Shown here in pieces: positions 53,849 through 62,610 of a stretch of DNA of 64,000 bases. Below the pieces are notes generated by a model. That model saw only the letters and a program-made list of their open reading frames with translations, made no database searches and was not told the origin of the DNA. Positions within the stretch are counted from its first letter, which is position 1, and each line of letters begins with the position of its first letter. Source of the DNA: Curtobacterium sp. VKM Ac-2865 (GTDB lineage: Bacteria > Actinomycetota > Actinomycetes > Actinomycetales > Microbacteriaceae); NCBI RefSeq assembly GCF_015350905.1, contig NZ_JADKRZ010000007.1, forward strand, positions 62,001 through 126,000, given 5' to 3'. Position numbers and translations under genes: made by a program.

Positions 53849-55174
53849 ATGCGCACGACCACGTTCATGGCTGCCGCGATGGCGCTCGCCGCCGTCGTCG
53901 GCGGCGTGCTCCCGACAGCGACTGCGACAGCGGCGACGGCGTCGGAGGTCCGCGCCCGGTCGTCCGCGCAGCTGTTCGGCGCCGGCCAGTACGTCTCGCC
54001 CACGAGCGAGGCCGCGAAGAGCGCCGCAGCGCTCCGGACGAGCGACCCGGCGGGCGCGGCCGCAGCCGCCGCCATCGCGCGGTGGCCCGTCGCGACCTGG
54101 CTCGGCGAGTGGACGACGGGCTCCACCCTGACGAAGACGATCACGGCCGCGACCGACGGGGCCGCCGCGACCGGGACGACGGCGGTGCTCGTCACCTACG
54201 CGATCCCGGACCGGGACTGCGGCGGCTACTCCGCCGGCGGGTTCGACGAGGCGTCCTACGACGCCTGGGTCGACCAGATCGTGCGCCTGGTGGCTGGCAA
54301 GCGCGTGGCGGTCGTCGTCGAGCCGGACTCGCTCGCGATGCTCGGCGACCCGCGGTGCACCGCCGCGCTCGGGCAGCAGCGGTCGCGCATCCTCGCCCGT
54401 GAGGTCGCGGCCTTCACCGCGGCCGGGGTGCCCGCCTACCTCGACGCCGGCAACTCGAACTGGGTGCAGCCGGCGACCATGGCGGCCCGCCTGGACGCCG
54501 CTGGTGTCCGCTCGGCTCGTGGCTTCTTCACGAACGTCGCGAACTACTACCCGACCGCACGCGAACAGGCGTACGCGGAACGGGTCTCGGCCCTGACCGG
54601 CGGCTCCCACTACGTCATCGACACCTCGCGGAACGGCACCGGCTGGCGGGGCACGTGGTGCAACGCCCCGGGTGCCGGCCTCGGCACGTCGCCGCGCGTC
54701 GTCACCGACGGCACCGGACTCGACGCACTGCTCTGGGTGAAGACCCCCGGTGCGAGCGACGGCACGTGCAACGGCGGTCCCGCCGCGGGGAAGTGGTACT
54801 CGGCGTACGCGCAGGCGCTCGTCGCGAACGGTGTCCTCGGCACGGCGACCCCCACGACGGCCCCGGTCGGACGCATCGACCAGGTCGTGCCCGGATCGAC
54901 CCGCCGGGTGACGATCCGCGGCTGGGCCTTCGACCGCGACGCCCCGACGACGCCCGTCACCGTCTCGGTCACGGTCGGGAGGTCGACGGTCGGACGGTTC
55001 GCCGCGGCGGCTGCCCGGTCCGACGTCGCCCGTGCCCACGGGGTGGGGCCCGCCCACGGGTACGCCAGGACCATCGCCGTCCCGACCGGCAAGCGCACGC
55101 TGTGCGTCACCGCGACCGGCCTCGGCGCCGGTGGCGACACCGCGCTCGGGTGCCGCACCGTGACCGTCCGCTGA
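53849..55174 (+). CDS. Secreted GH6 cellulase (endoglucanase/cellobiohydrolase family)
   Basis: The 441-residue protein has a signal peptide (about 1-30; AVVGGVLPTATATA). The GH6 domain (about 35-340) shows the signature VTYAIPDRDCGGYSAGG, the catalytic-region VVVEPDSLAML and LLWVKTPGASDGTCNGGPAAGKWYSAYA. It hydrolyses beta-1,4-glucan. The C-terminal 95 residues (IRGWAFDRD ... LCVTATGLGAGGDTALGC) form a beta-rich domain found in actinobacterial wall/secreted enzymes and are not a known cellulose-binding module. It separates purK from purE, suggesting insertion into the purine cluster and plant-associated life. Confidence 0.9.
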   Translation: MRTTTFMAAAMALAAVVGGVLPTATATAATASEVRARSSAQLFGAGQYVSPTSEAAKSAAALRTSDPAGAAAAAAIARWPVATWLGEWTTGSTLTKTITAATDGAAATGTTAVLVTYAIPDRDCGGYSAGGFDEASYDAWVDQIVRLVAGKRVAVVVEPDSLAMLGDPRCTAALGQQRSRILAREVAAFTAAGVPAYLDAGNSNWVQPATMAARLDAAGVRSARGFFTNVANYYPTAREQAYAERVSALTGGSHYVIDTSRNGTGWRGTWCNAPGAGLGTSPRVVTDGTGLDALLWVKTPGASDGTCNGGPAAGKWYSAYAQALVANGVLGTATPTTAPVGRIDQVVPGSTRRVTIRGWAFDRDAPTTPVTVSVTVGRSTVGRFAAAAARSDVARAHGVGPAHGYARTIAVPTGKRTLCVTATGLGAGGDTALGCRTVTVR

Positions 55175-55213
55175 CCGCCGGGCAGCCGTCGCACTGCCGA
55201 TAGGCTCGGCGTC

Positions 55214-55723
55214 GTGACCGACCAGAACGCACCCGCCCCGCTCGTCTCGATCATCATGGGGTCCGACTCGGACTGGCCCACCATGCGCGCCGCAGCGGAC
55301 ATCCTCACCGAGCTCGGCATCCCGTTCGAGGCCGACGTCGTGTCGGCCCACCGCACCCCCGACAAGATGATGCGCTTCGGCCGGTCGGCCGCGGGGCGCG
55401 GCGTGCGCGTCGTGATCGCCGGCGCCGGCGGCGCCGCGCACCTGCCCGGCATGGTCGCCTCGGTGACGACCCTGCCGGTGATCGGGGTCCCCGTGCAGCT
55501 CGCGCGCCTGGACGGCCTGGACTCCCTGCTGTCCATCGTGCAGATGCCCGCCGGCATCCCGGTGGCCACGATGGCGATCAACGGTGCCGCGAACGCCGGT
55601 CTCTTCGCCGCTCGCATCATCGGCTCGTCCGAGCCCGCGGTGGCCGCTCGCCTCACCGAGTACGCGGCTGGCCTGGAGCAGGTCGTGGAGGGCAAGGCGC
55701 AGGCACTCCGCGACGCGCTCTGA
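55214..55723 (+). CDS. purE: N5-carboxyaminoimidazole ribonucleotide mutase
   Basis: This 169-residue enzyme converts N5-CAIR to CAIR. The family motif [19 protein letters not shown] and the active-site [10 protein letters not shown] with the conserved His are visible, then [25 protein letters not shown]. The GTG start at 55214 has only a weak upstream ribosome site. It is convergent with a lipoprotein gene, with 39 bases between. Confidence 0.95.
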   Translation: MTDQNAPAPLVSIIMGSDSDWPTMRAAADILTELGIPFEADVVSAHRTPDKMMRFGRSAAGRGVRVVIAGAGGAAHLPGMVASVTTLPVIGVPVQLARLDGLDSLLSIVQMPAGIPVATMAINGAANAGLFAARIIGSSEPAVAARLTEYAAGLEQVVEGKAQALRDAL

Positions 55724-55762
55724 GCGCGGCGGGTCCGGTCCGGTGTGCCGACGGCGACCCGG

Positions 55763-56476
55763 TCAGGAGGCCGTGGCCGCGCCCGTCACGCCGTTGACCG
55801 TCACCGTGCGGGCTGCGCCGGACACGGTCACCGATGCCGTCCAGGTCGGAGCGGCTCGGGTCCCGCCGAGCTGCAGGGACGCGAGCGTCCCGGACACCGC
55901 GGAGGTCGCGGCCTTCGCCGCGGCCGCGGCGTCGACCTTGAGTCCCGCGGCACGCGCTGCGTTCGCGGACTTCGTGGCGGCGTCGGAGTCCTTCGGGAAC
56001 GGCCCCGACGTCACGCGCCCCAGGGTCGCCGACACGACGGACTGCGTGAGTGACCCGTCCGGACCGGCCACGACCACGGTCCAGCTGTCACCGGAGCCGG
56101 CGAGGGACACCACGGTCCCGCCCCCGGCCGCGGCGACGCCCTGCTTGGTGACGGTGCCGTAGTCCACCGTGTCCGGGGCGTCGGCCCCGCTGCCGTTGCC
56201 GGTGCCCTGCCCGCTGCCATCGTCGTCGTCGGATCCGGACGGGTCGTCCGAGGGCACCGGTGCCGGCGCGGGAGCGGTGGTCGTGCTCGCGCTCGGCGAT
56301 GTCGTCGTCGTCGGCGTGCGCGTCGGGGTCGGGGTGGGTGACGCGGTCCGCGTGGCCGTCGCGCTGCGGGTGGGCTCGGGGGTGTCGGAGCCGGAGCACG
56401 CGGTGAGGAGCGCGGTCGTGCCGATCGCGATCACGATCGAGGCCGTGAGGACCGTGGACGGGTGACGACGGGTCAT
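55763..56476 (-). CDS. Lipoprotein with PepSY-like C-terminus
   Basis: This 237-residue exported lipoprotein has a signal peptide ending in ALLTAC (Cys27) followed by a Thr/Pro/Ser/Asp-rich linker (about 30-95) that would span the wall. The C-terminal half has two repeats of the pattern Trp-Val-Val-Val/Leu and A-T-W-T-A-S-V-T-V, ending in VTVNGVTGAATAS, which resembles PepSY domains. The role is unknown. It starts at ATG 56476; a longer frame is unlikely. Confidence 0.75.
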   Translation of the reverse strand: MTRRHPSTVLTASIVIAIGTTALLTACSGSDTPEPTRSATATRTASPTPTPTRTPTTTTSPSASTTTAPAPAPVPSDDPSGSDDDDGSGQGTGNGSGADAPDTVDYGTVTKQGVAAAGGGTVVSLAGSGDSWTVVVAGPDGSLTQSVVSATLGRVTSGPFPKDSDAATKSANAARAAGLKVDAAAAAKAATSAVSGTLASLQLGGTRAAPTWTASVTVSGAARTVTVNGVTGAATAS

Positions 56477-56581
56477 GTCCCCGATCCTGACAGTCACCGC
56501 GGTGGGCTCGTGGCAGGACACGGCGCGGTGGACCGATCGATGCCGACCCGTGACCGGCGGTGCCGCCAGCGACTCAGCGGC

Positions 56582-57724
56582 TCAGAGGTCCGCGTGCAGC
56601 TGCCAGGTCTCGAGGGCGGAGTCGCGCCAGTCGAACATCCGGGCCCGGTCCGGTCCGGCGATCGCGAGCTGTCCGGCGAGGTGGGCGTCGTTGACGACCT
56701 GGTAGACGGCCTGGGCCAGGCGTTCCGGGTAGCCCTCGCGCGGGTTCCTGGCCACGCAGACCCCGGCGTCGGAGGCGACTTCGCGGACGGCGTCGTCGTC
56801 GGAGTGGATGACCGGGGTGCCGAAGCTCATGGCCTCGATCACGGGCAGCCCGAAGCCCTCGGCGAGGCTCGGGAAGACGAAGACCGTCGCACGGTCGTAC
56901 GCGACGGCGAGGTCGGCGTCGTCGATGCGTCCGAGGACTTTGACCCGCCCAGGAGCCAGGCCGGCGCGCTCGACGGCGCTGTCAACGTCGACGTCGCCCC
57001 AGCCGTCCGGACCGGCGATGACGAGGGGGACGTCCGTCGGCGCCGCGGGGTGCGCCATCGCCTCGATCAACGAGGTGAGGCCCTTCCGTGGCTCGAGCGT
57101 GCCGACTGCCAGGACGTACCGCTCCGGCAGGCCGAGCCGCTCGGCGCGCAGGTCGGCGTCGACCGGCACCCGCAGGCGTCCGCTCGGCGCGCCGCCGATG
57201 ACCCGCAGGCGGTCGTCGAACCGCCGGATCTCGTTGAGCTGCGCGGCCACGGCGTGCGTCGGGACGACCACGGCGTCGGCGTACCGGAAGGCACGCTTCA
57301 CCATGGCCTTGTGGAAGTGCACGCCGCGCGGGGTGAGCGTCTCCGGGTGGGTCCACGGCACCGTGTCGTGCACCGTGACGACGGTCTGCCGCCCGGGCTC
57401 CTGGAAGCGGTTGTGCCCGACGAGCGGCGCGAGGACGCTCGGCGCGTGGACCATGCCGTGCGACGCGCCGCGCGCCATGCCGACCTGCCACGCGAGCGAG
57501 AGCTCACGGCGGGGGAGCGCCAGTCGGTCGAGGCCGGCGAGTCCTGGCAGCAGGGTGCGGAGGTGCTGGACGTCCTGCTGCGTCACGGCGGAGACGACCG
57601 CCTCGACGTCGCACCCGGCCGGAGCGGTGGCGATCAGCTGCCGCGTCAGTTCCTCCGCGTAGCGCCCGATGCCGCCGGGGACCGGGGCGACCACCTGGTC
57701 GACGATCACGCGGAGAGTGGTCAT
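56582..57724 (-). CDS. GT4 glycosyltransferase
   Basis: This 380-residue GT-B enzyme shows the N-terminal VDQVVAPVPGGIGRYAEELTRQL, the middle VVVPTHAVAAQL and YVLAVGTLEPRKGL, and the nucleotide-sugar motif FVFPSLAEGFGLPVIEAMSFGTPVI. This matches capsular or O-polysaccharide chain glycosyltransferases (GT4). ATG 57724 was chosen; the longer frame belongs to the upstream gene's antisense. Donor and acceptor are unknown. Confidence 0.85.
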   Translation of the reverse strand: MTTLRVIVDQVVAPVPGGIGRYAEELTRQLIATAPAGCDVEAVVSAVTQQDVQHLRTLLPGLAGLDRLALPRRELSLAWQVGMARGASHGMVHAPSVLAPLVGHNRFQEPGRQTVVTVHDTVPWTHPETLTPRGVHFHKAMVKRAFRYADAVVVPTHAVAAQLNEIRRFDDRLRVIGGAPSGRLRVPVDADLRAERLGLPERYVLAVGTLEPRKGLTSLIEAMAHPAAPTDVPLVIAGPDGWGDVDVDSAVERAGLAPGRVKVLGRIDDADLAVAYDRATVFVFPSLAEGFGLPVIEAMSFGTPVIHSDDDAVREVASDAGVCVARNPREGYPERLAQAVYQVVNDAHLAGQLAIAGPDRARMFDWRDSALETWQLHADL

Positions 57725-57786
57725 CTGGCGGAGCTCCTCGGGTGGTTCGGCCGGGTGCCCGGCGGGTGGATCGACAGCCGACAGTA

Positions 57787-58845
57787 TCAGTGGTCGTCGG
57801 GGAGACCCGTTGTGCCGGCCGTCGTGGCGCGGGCCGCGAGGACACGGCGGTGGCGGACCGCGAGTGCCGAACCGAGGCCGGCGAGGACGACGTCCCCGAT
57901 GGTCATGAACACGCGGCTGACGACCGCGAGCGCGAGCGCGGCGCCGCCGGACGGGGACGCGACGCCGGCGAGGAGCAGGACCAGGACGCCTTCGCGCGGG
58001 CCGAGGCCGGCCGGCGCGATGACGACCAGGAACCCCACGAGCCAGGCGACGGCGTAGGCGCCCGTGGCCACGGCGGGGACCGACGAGGAGTCGGCGCCGA
58101 ACGCGTGCAGCACGACGGTGGCCTGCACGCCGTACGCCAGCCACATCACGACCGACCAGACCATCGACATGACGGTCCCGTTCCAGGTGAGGGTGATCTC
58201 CTCGGACGGCCGACGCAGCACGCGGAACGCCAGCGCGATGAGGCGTCCGAGCACGGGGGGCGTCAGCGCCACCAGGCCGATCACCACGACGATCACGAGC
58301 CACCAGTAGTGGGCGAGTCCGTCGGACGCCGAGAAGAGCAGGGCGACGATGCCGACCAGCGCCGCGGTCACCATGCTCACGAGCATGGACGCGAGCGAGG
58401 CCACCGCGCTGCCCGAGCGGGCGAGTCCGTGCGCACGCCCGAGCTCGGCCTGCGCCGCGATCGACCAGACGCCACCGGGGATGTACTTGCCGAGCTGGCC
58501 GACGAAGAAGATCGACGAGGCAGCGGCCAACCGGACGCGGAACCCGGTGGCGGCCATCATCGCCCGCCAGGAGAGCATGTTCGCGAACAGGGCGCCGAGG
58601 GTCGCGACGAGCCCGACCGAGACCGTCGTCACGTCGAGCCGGGCGAAGTCGGCGACGATGTCGTCCCACTGCTTGGCGATGCCCCACACCAGGAGCCCGA
58701 TCGCGACGACCGCCGCGACCCACTTCACGGTGGTCACCAGGCGCGCTCGACGGGCCCGCCTGGTGTCGGGGATCGTCGGGTCTGCAGCGGGGGCGTCGGG
58801 TTCCGGGGAAGCCGCCGCGGACCCCGTAGGCTGTCGTGCGTCCAT
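57787..58845 (-). CDS. Lysylphosphatidylglycerol synthase TM region-like (UPF0104) membrane protein
   Basis: The 352-residue protein has eight or more helices. A Pro/Asp/Ala-rich N-terminus of about 30 residues precedes SWRAMMAATGFRVRLAAASSIFFVGQLGKYIPGGVWSIAAQAELGRA, the motif of AglD/MprF-N proteins. These proteins act as flippase-like or lipid-linked-sugar factors beside glycosyltransferase genes, as here. The precise role is unknown. Confidence 0.82.
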   Translation of the reverse strand: MDARQPTGSAAASPEPDAPAADPTIPDTRRARRARLVTTVKWVAAVVAIGLLVWGIAKQWDDIVADFARLDVTTVSVGLVATLGALFANMLSWRAMMAATGFRVRLAAASSIFFVGQLGKYIPGGVWSIAAQAELGRAHGLARSGSAVASLASMLVSMVTAALVGIVALLFSASDGLAHYWWLVIVVVIGLVALTPPVLGRLIALAFRVLRRPSEEITLTWNGTVMSMVWSVVMWLAYGVQATVVLHAFGADSSSVPAVATGAYAVAWLVGFLVVIAPAGLGPREGVLVLLLAGVASPSGGAALALAVVSRVFMTIGDVVLAGLGSALAVRHRRVLAARATTAGTTGLPDDH

Positions 58846-58874
58846 CGACCGACAACTCTAAGCGAGTGCGCTGC

Positions 58875-60056
58875 ATGCAACCCGACTCCGTCGTCCGACC
58901 GACCCTGCTCGTGGCCGCCTCGACGTTCCCGGCCGAACCCGGGGACGGCACGCCGGGGTTCGTCCTGGACCTCGCACTGGCACTCGCGGACGAGTACCGC
59001 GTCGTGGTGGTCGCACCGATGACCCGGGGCGCCAGGAAGCACCAGCGCATCGGGGACGTCGAGGTCCGTCGCTACGGCTACTTCCCGTCGCGGTGGCAAG
59101 ACCTCGCCGACGGGGCGATCGTCGACAACCTGCGGGCGAAGCGGTCGCGCTGGCTCCAGGTCCCGTTCTTCTTCACGTCGATGGCGGCGGCCCTGCGCCG
59201 TGAGCAGCGGCGGTCCCGCCCCGACGTCGCACTGCTGCACTGGATCATCCCGCAGGGTGCCGTCGGTCGCCTCGTGCTCGGCGACCTGCCGCGCGTGGTG
59301 ACCACGCTGGGTGGTGACCTGTACGCCCTGCGCCACCCGGTCCTCCAGGCCGTGAAGCGTGCCGTGGTGCGCTCCGCGTCCTCCGTGACCTGCATGAGCA
59401 CGGACATGGCGCGCGAACTCGCGCTGCTCGGGGCGCGACCGGACCAGGTGCACGTGGTGCCGATGGGCGTCGACCTCGACCCGATCTCCCGCGCCGTCGC
59501 CGCCGAGACCCGTGTCGCCGGCCGGGTGCTCTTCGTCGGGCGCCTCGTCGAGAAGAAGGGCGCCGTCGTCCTGCTCGACGCGCTCGAGCGGACGGACCAC
59601 GCCCCGTCGGAGGTCGTGGTCGTCGGTGACGGACCGCTCCGCGCCGACCTCGAGCGCCGCGCGGGCGACGGTGTCGTCTTCCTCGGCGCCCGCGGGAAAG
59701 AGGCGCTGGCCGCCGAGTACGCCAGGGCCTCGATCGCGCTCTACCCGTCCGTGCCCGCCGCGAACGGCGACCGGGACGGCCTGCCCGTCGCGCTGCTGGA
59801 GGCCATGAGCGCCGGGTGCGCCGTGATCGCGAGTGCGGTCCCCGGGATCGTGGACGTCGTCGAGCACGAGGTGAACGGGCTGCTCGTGCCGCCGGGGGAC
59901 GCCAGCGCCCTCGCGTCGGCCCTCGACCGGCTGCTGGCCGACCCGGAGCTCGCGGAGCGGCTGGGCCAGGCGGCCGCCAGGACCGCCGCCGCACACACCG
60001 TCGACTCGGTGGCCGACCGCTACCGGGTGCTGCTGTCCGAGGCCCGTCGGTCCTGA
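58875..60056 (+). CDS. GT4 glycosyltransferase
   Basis: This 393-residue GT-B enzyme shows FPAEPGDGTPGFVLDLALALADEYRVVVVAPMTRGARKH, TTLGGDLYALR, RVLFVGRLVEKKGAVVLLDAL and the sugar site DGLPVALLEAMSAGCAVIAS. It is divergent from the membrane protein gene and runs against the polytopic protein gene at 60020, overlapping its 3' end by 37 bases. I used the ATG at 58875; a GTG at 58866 is also possible. The substrate is unknown. Confidence 0.85.
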   Translation: MQPDSVVRPTLLVAASTFPAEPGDGTPGFVLDLALALADEYRVVVVAPMTRGARKHQRIGDVEVRRYGYFPSRWQDLADGAIVDNLRAKRSRWLQVPFFFTSMAAALRREQRRSRPDVALLHWIIPQGAVGRLVLGDLPRVVTTLGGDLYALRHPVLQAVKRAVVRSASSVTCMSTDMARELALLGARPDQVHVVPMGVDLDPISRAVAAETRVAGRVLFVGRLVEKKGAVVLLDALERTDHAPSEVVVVGDGPLRADLERRAGDGVVFLGARGKEALAAEYARASIALYPSVPAANGDRDGLPVALLEAMSAGCAVIASAVPGIVDVVEHEVNGLLVPPGDASALASALDRLLADPELAERLGQAAARTAAAHTVDSVADRYRVLLSEARRS

Positions 60057-61549
60057 GCGGCCGCGCGTCGGGCCCGCCCGGCGACTTGGGCGTCGCGGAC
60101 GACGCCGGAGTCCAGGAACGCACCGATGACGCACCCGACCAGGGCGACCACCGACACCGCGAACGTCAGCCGGACGACGCTCGCGGCGTGCGGGACGATC
60201 CCGGTGACCGAGAGGTCGACCAGGGACAGGTAGGGCTGCATCGCCAGGGCGATCCAGAGCAGGACGAGCACGCCGGAGGCCCGGCGCCAGCCGGTCAGCC
60301 CGGCCGCCATGGCGAGCACGATGACCGGCAGGACCGTCATGCCGTACCGGGTGTTCGCGCCGCCGCCGCCGGAGACGTAGTCGAGTTCCGTGTACACGAG
60401 CAGTGCCGTGACGACGACGGACATCGCGACGATCAACAGCGTTGACAGGCGGTCGCGGCGGGCGTCGCGGATGGTCGCCCGTTCGACCGACCGCGGCGTG
60501 CCCGCCGCTGCGGTCCGCGTGCGGCGGAACACCAGGGCCGAGACGCCCACGAGCACGGCGAGCAGCAGCGGCACGAGCAGCAGGAGCCAGGTCGACCAGG
60601 ACAGCGGGTCGACGACACCGCGGTAGACGCCGAAGATGCCGCGCCAGAAGAACGGGTCGTGGGCGACGACGGGGACCGGGCGCTCGACCCGCCCGAAGCT
60701 CTGCAGGCCCCAGTCGGCGTGCCGACCGCTGTAGTTGCCGGACAGCTGCTTGTTGCGGACGTAGAACCACCCCGAGGCGGCGACGGCGGCCACGACCGGC
60801 AGGACCGCGGCGACGACCCGGGCGAGCACACCGTGCAGTCGCCACAGCCGCACGTCACGGGCGAGCAGGAGCGCGACCACCAAGGCGACGAGCCACAGAC
60901 CGAAGGACAGCCGGGTGGACATGCCGGCAGCCGCCACCAGGACGGCCGCGACGAGCAGCTTGGGTCCGACGCCGGAGCGCAGGGCGGCCCCGGCGATCGC
61001 GAACGCCAGCACGATCAGCGGGTAGTAGAGGGCGTCGTTGTAGATCGAGGAGCCCTGCTGGATGACGATGCCGCAGAGCGCCGTCAGGACCGCGACGGCA
61101 CCGGGCAGCCGGCGGTTGCCCGGGAAGGCGCGCCAGGCGCCCCAGGCGGCAGCGGGCACCGAGCAGGCGATGAGCAGGGCGCTGGCGAACCGACCCGCCA
61201 TGACGGCGACGAGCGCGTGGCCGCTGTCCCACAGCGGTCCGAGCACCGGGGCGAGCAGCACGTAGTAGAGCGGCGGGTGCTGGGAGACCCACTGGACGGG
61301 CACGACCACGCCGAACGGCGCCTTGTAGGTGAGCCCGTTCTCGAACACCGGCAGGTGGCCGTGCCAGACCGTGATGACGTAGTCGAGGTGCGCCGGCTCG
61401 TCCCCGCTCCCCAGCGGCGGGTAGGTGAACGCGCGCGCGACCGAGGCCGCAACCAGGAAGACCACGGCGCTCCACACCGTGAGACCGGCCCACGGGTGTG
61501 CGGCCGTCCAGGCCGTCAGACGGGCCGTGCGGGAGGTGGTTCGGGTCAT
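60020..61549 (-). CDS. Polytopic membrane protein, DUF2142-like glycosylation protein
   Basis: This 509-residue protein has about ten to eleven helices. The extracytoplasmic motif YPPLGSGDEPAHLDYVITVWHGHLPVFENG matches the (P)xDEPAHxxYxxxLxxG signature of DUF2142/GT-C-type membrane proteins in polysaccharide clusters. I used ATG 61549, with AGGGG upstream; a longer frame continues through the C-rich leader and is not protein-like. Its last codons overlap the convergent glycosyltransferase. Confidence 0.78.
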   Translation of the reverse strand: MTRTTSRTARLTAWTAAHPWAGLTVWSAVVFLVAASVARAFTYPPLGSGDEPAHLDYVITVWHGHLPVFENGLTYKAPFGVVVPVQWVSQHPPLYYVLLAPVLGPLWDSGHALVAVMAGRFASALLIACSVPAAAWGAWRAFPGNRRLPGAVAVLTALCGIVIQQGSSIYNDALYYPLIVLAFAIAGAALRSGVGPKLLVAAVLVAAAGMSTRLSFGLWLVALVVALLLARDVRLWRLHGVLARVVAAVLPVVAAVAASGWFYVRNKQLSGNYSGRHADWGLQSFGRVERPVPVVAHDPFFWRGIFGVYRGVVDPLSWSTWLLLLVPLLLAVLVGVSALVFRRTRTAAAGTPRSVERATIRDARRDRLSTLLIVAMSVVVTALLVYTELDYVSGGGGANTRYGMTVLPVIVLAMAAGLTGWRRASGVLVLLWIALAMQPYLSLVDLSVTGIVPHAASVVRLTFAVSVVALVGCVIGAFLDSGVVRDAQVAGRARRAAAQDRRASDSSTR

Positions 61550-61609
61550 GCTGGTCGTGTCCCCTGCGGAAGGTGTGGTCGGCGCGCGGTGGCCCGCGTC
61601 GGTGGCATG

Positions 61610-61683
61610 TGGCGGTGACGGGGTGCGCGCGGGTGGCGGTGGCGGTGGCGGTGTGCGTGTCGGTGGCGCTGGCGGTGTGCGCG
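61610..61683. repeat. GGTGGC simple repeats, C-rich on the transcribed strand
   Basis: Runs of GGTGGCGGT are followed by two copies of GGCGGTGTGCG(T/C)GTC. On the reverse strand, where the neighbouring genes are read, the RNA would be rich in C and A and poor in G. It lies between the SDR stop and the polytopic protein start. It could form a G-quadruplex on the + strand or act as a C-rich Rho-type site. Confidence 0.6.
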
Positions 61684-62610
61684 TCAGCGTGTGGACCGGA
61701 CGGCGTCGACCGTCCGGCGGACGCCCTCGTCGAAGGGCATGAGGGCACGGTCGTCGAGCTCCGGCAGCACCGTGGAGCGGAACCGGAGGTCGAGTCCCTG
61801 CAGCCCCGCGGAGGCGTTCTCGCCGGTCCGGATGTCGAGTTCCTCGGCGAAGGCGTCCTGGACCGCTGCGACGACCTGGTCGATGGTCCGTCCCTGCTGC
61901 GAGGCGAAGATCTTGGTCAGGACGGCACCGGCCGGGTGCTCGGCCAGTCGGTCGAGCCCCGCGGACACCATCGCGCCGGCGTCGTCGATGTAGAGGTAGT
62001 CGCGCGTGGTCGAGAAGGGCACGTAGATCTCGGACGGACGGCCCTGCACGTGCGCGGCCGCGAGCTGCGACACGAGCCCCTGCGGCTTGTCGAGGTTCGC
62101 GCCGGGACCGTAGAGGTTCGCGATCCGCCCGACGAGCAGTCGCGTGCCGGTCGCCGTCGCCCATCCGGCGAACCGGGCCTCGGCCGCGAGTCGCGTGTGA
62201 CCGTACGGCGCGAGCGGGCGCGGTTCGGTGGTCTCGTCGAACGGCACGCCCTGCGATCCGGCGTAGGCGGCGCCGGCCGACGAGGAGAAGAAGGCGGTCC
62301 CGGGCGCACCGGGTGAGTCCGGCGCCGTCGCCTCGGGGTCGAGGACGCGGTCGAGCAGCGCGCCCTCTGCCGCGAAGGCCTCGTCGCCGGTCGACACGAT
62401 GCCGGTCCCCGCGCACCAGACGAGCCGCCAGGGGGCGTCCCCGGAGCGCAGGGTGCGGACGGCGTCCACCAGGACCTCGGCGGCGGCGTCGGAGTCGGAC
62501 CAGGGGACGCGTGGGACGACGACGCGGTCACCGGCGCGCTCGAGCGCTCCGACGACCGCGGCACCGAGGAACCCGCCGCCACCGACGACGAGTGCCGTGC
62601 TCCGGGTCAC
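61684..62610 (-). CDS. NAD-dependent epimerase/dehydratase (extended SDR)
   Basis: This 308-residue sugar-nucleotide SDR has the cofactor motif VVGGGGFLGAAVVGALERAG and the FSSSAGAAYAG serine region, and Tyr in PYGHTRLAAEARF. The usual YxxxK Lys is Arg here (YGHTR), which may alter or weaken catalysis. The overlap at its 5' end with rmlD (four bases) places it in a rhamnose/surface-sugar operon. The substrate is unknown. Confidence 0.82.
   Translation of the reverse strand: MTRSTALVVGGGGFLGAAVVGALERAGDRVVVPRVPWSDSDAAAEVLVDAVRTLRSGDAPWRLVWCAGTGIVSTGDEAFAAEGALLDRVLDPEATAPDSPGAPGTAFFSSSAGAAYAGSQGVPFDETTEPRPLAPYGHTRLAAEARFAGWATATGTRLLVGRIANLYGPGANLDKPQGLVSQLAAAHVQGRPSEIYVPFSTTRDYLYIDDAGAMVSAGLDRLAEHPAGAVLTKIFASQQGRTIDQVVAAVQDAFAEELDIRTGENASAGLQGLDLRFRSTVLPELDDRALMPFDEGVRRTVDAVRSTR

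Noticed and set aside
58836..58874. Upstream GTG at 58836 as the glycosyltransferase start
   Set aside because: It would overlap the divergent gene start and add residues not seen in the family; the ATG at 58875 is closer to the conserved N-terminus.
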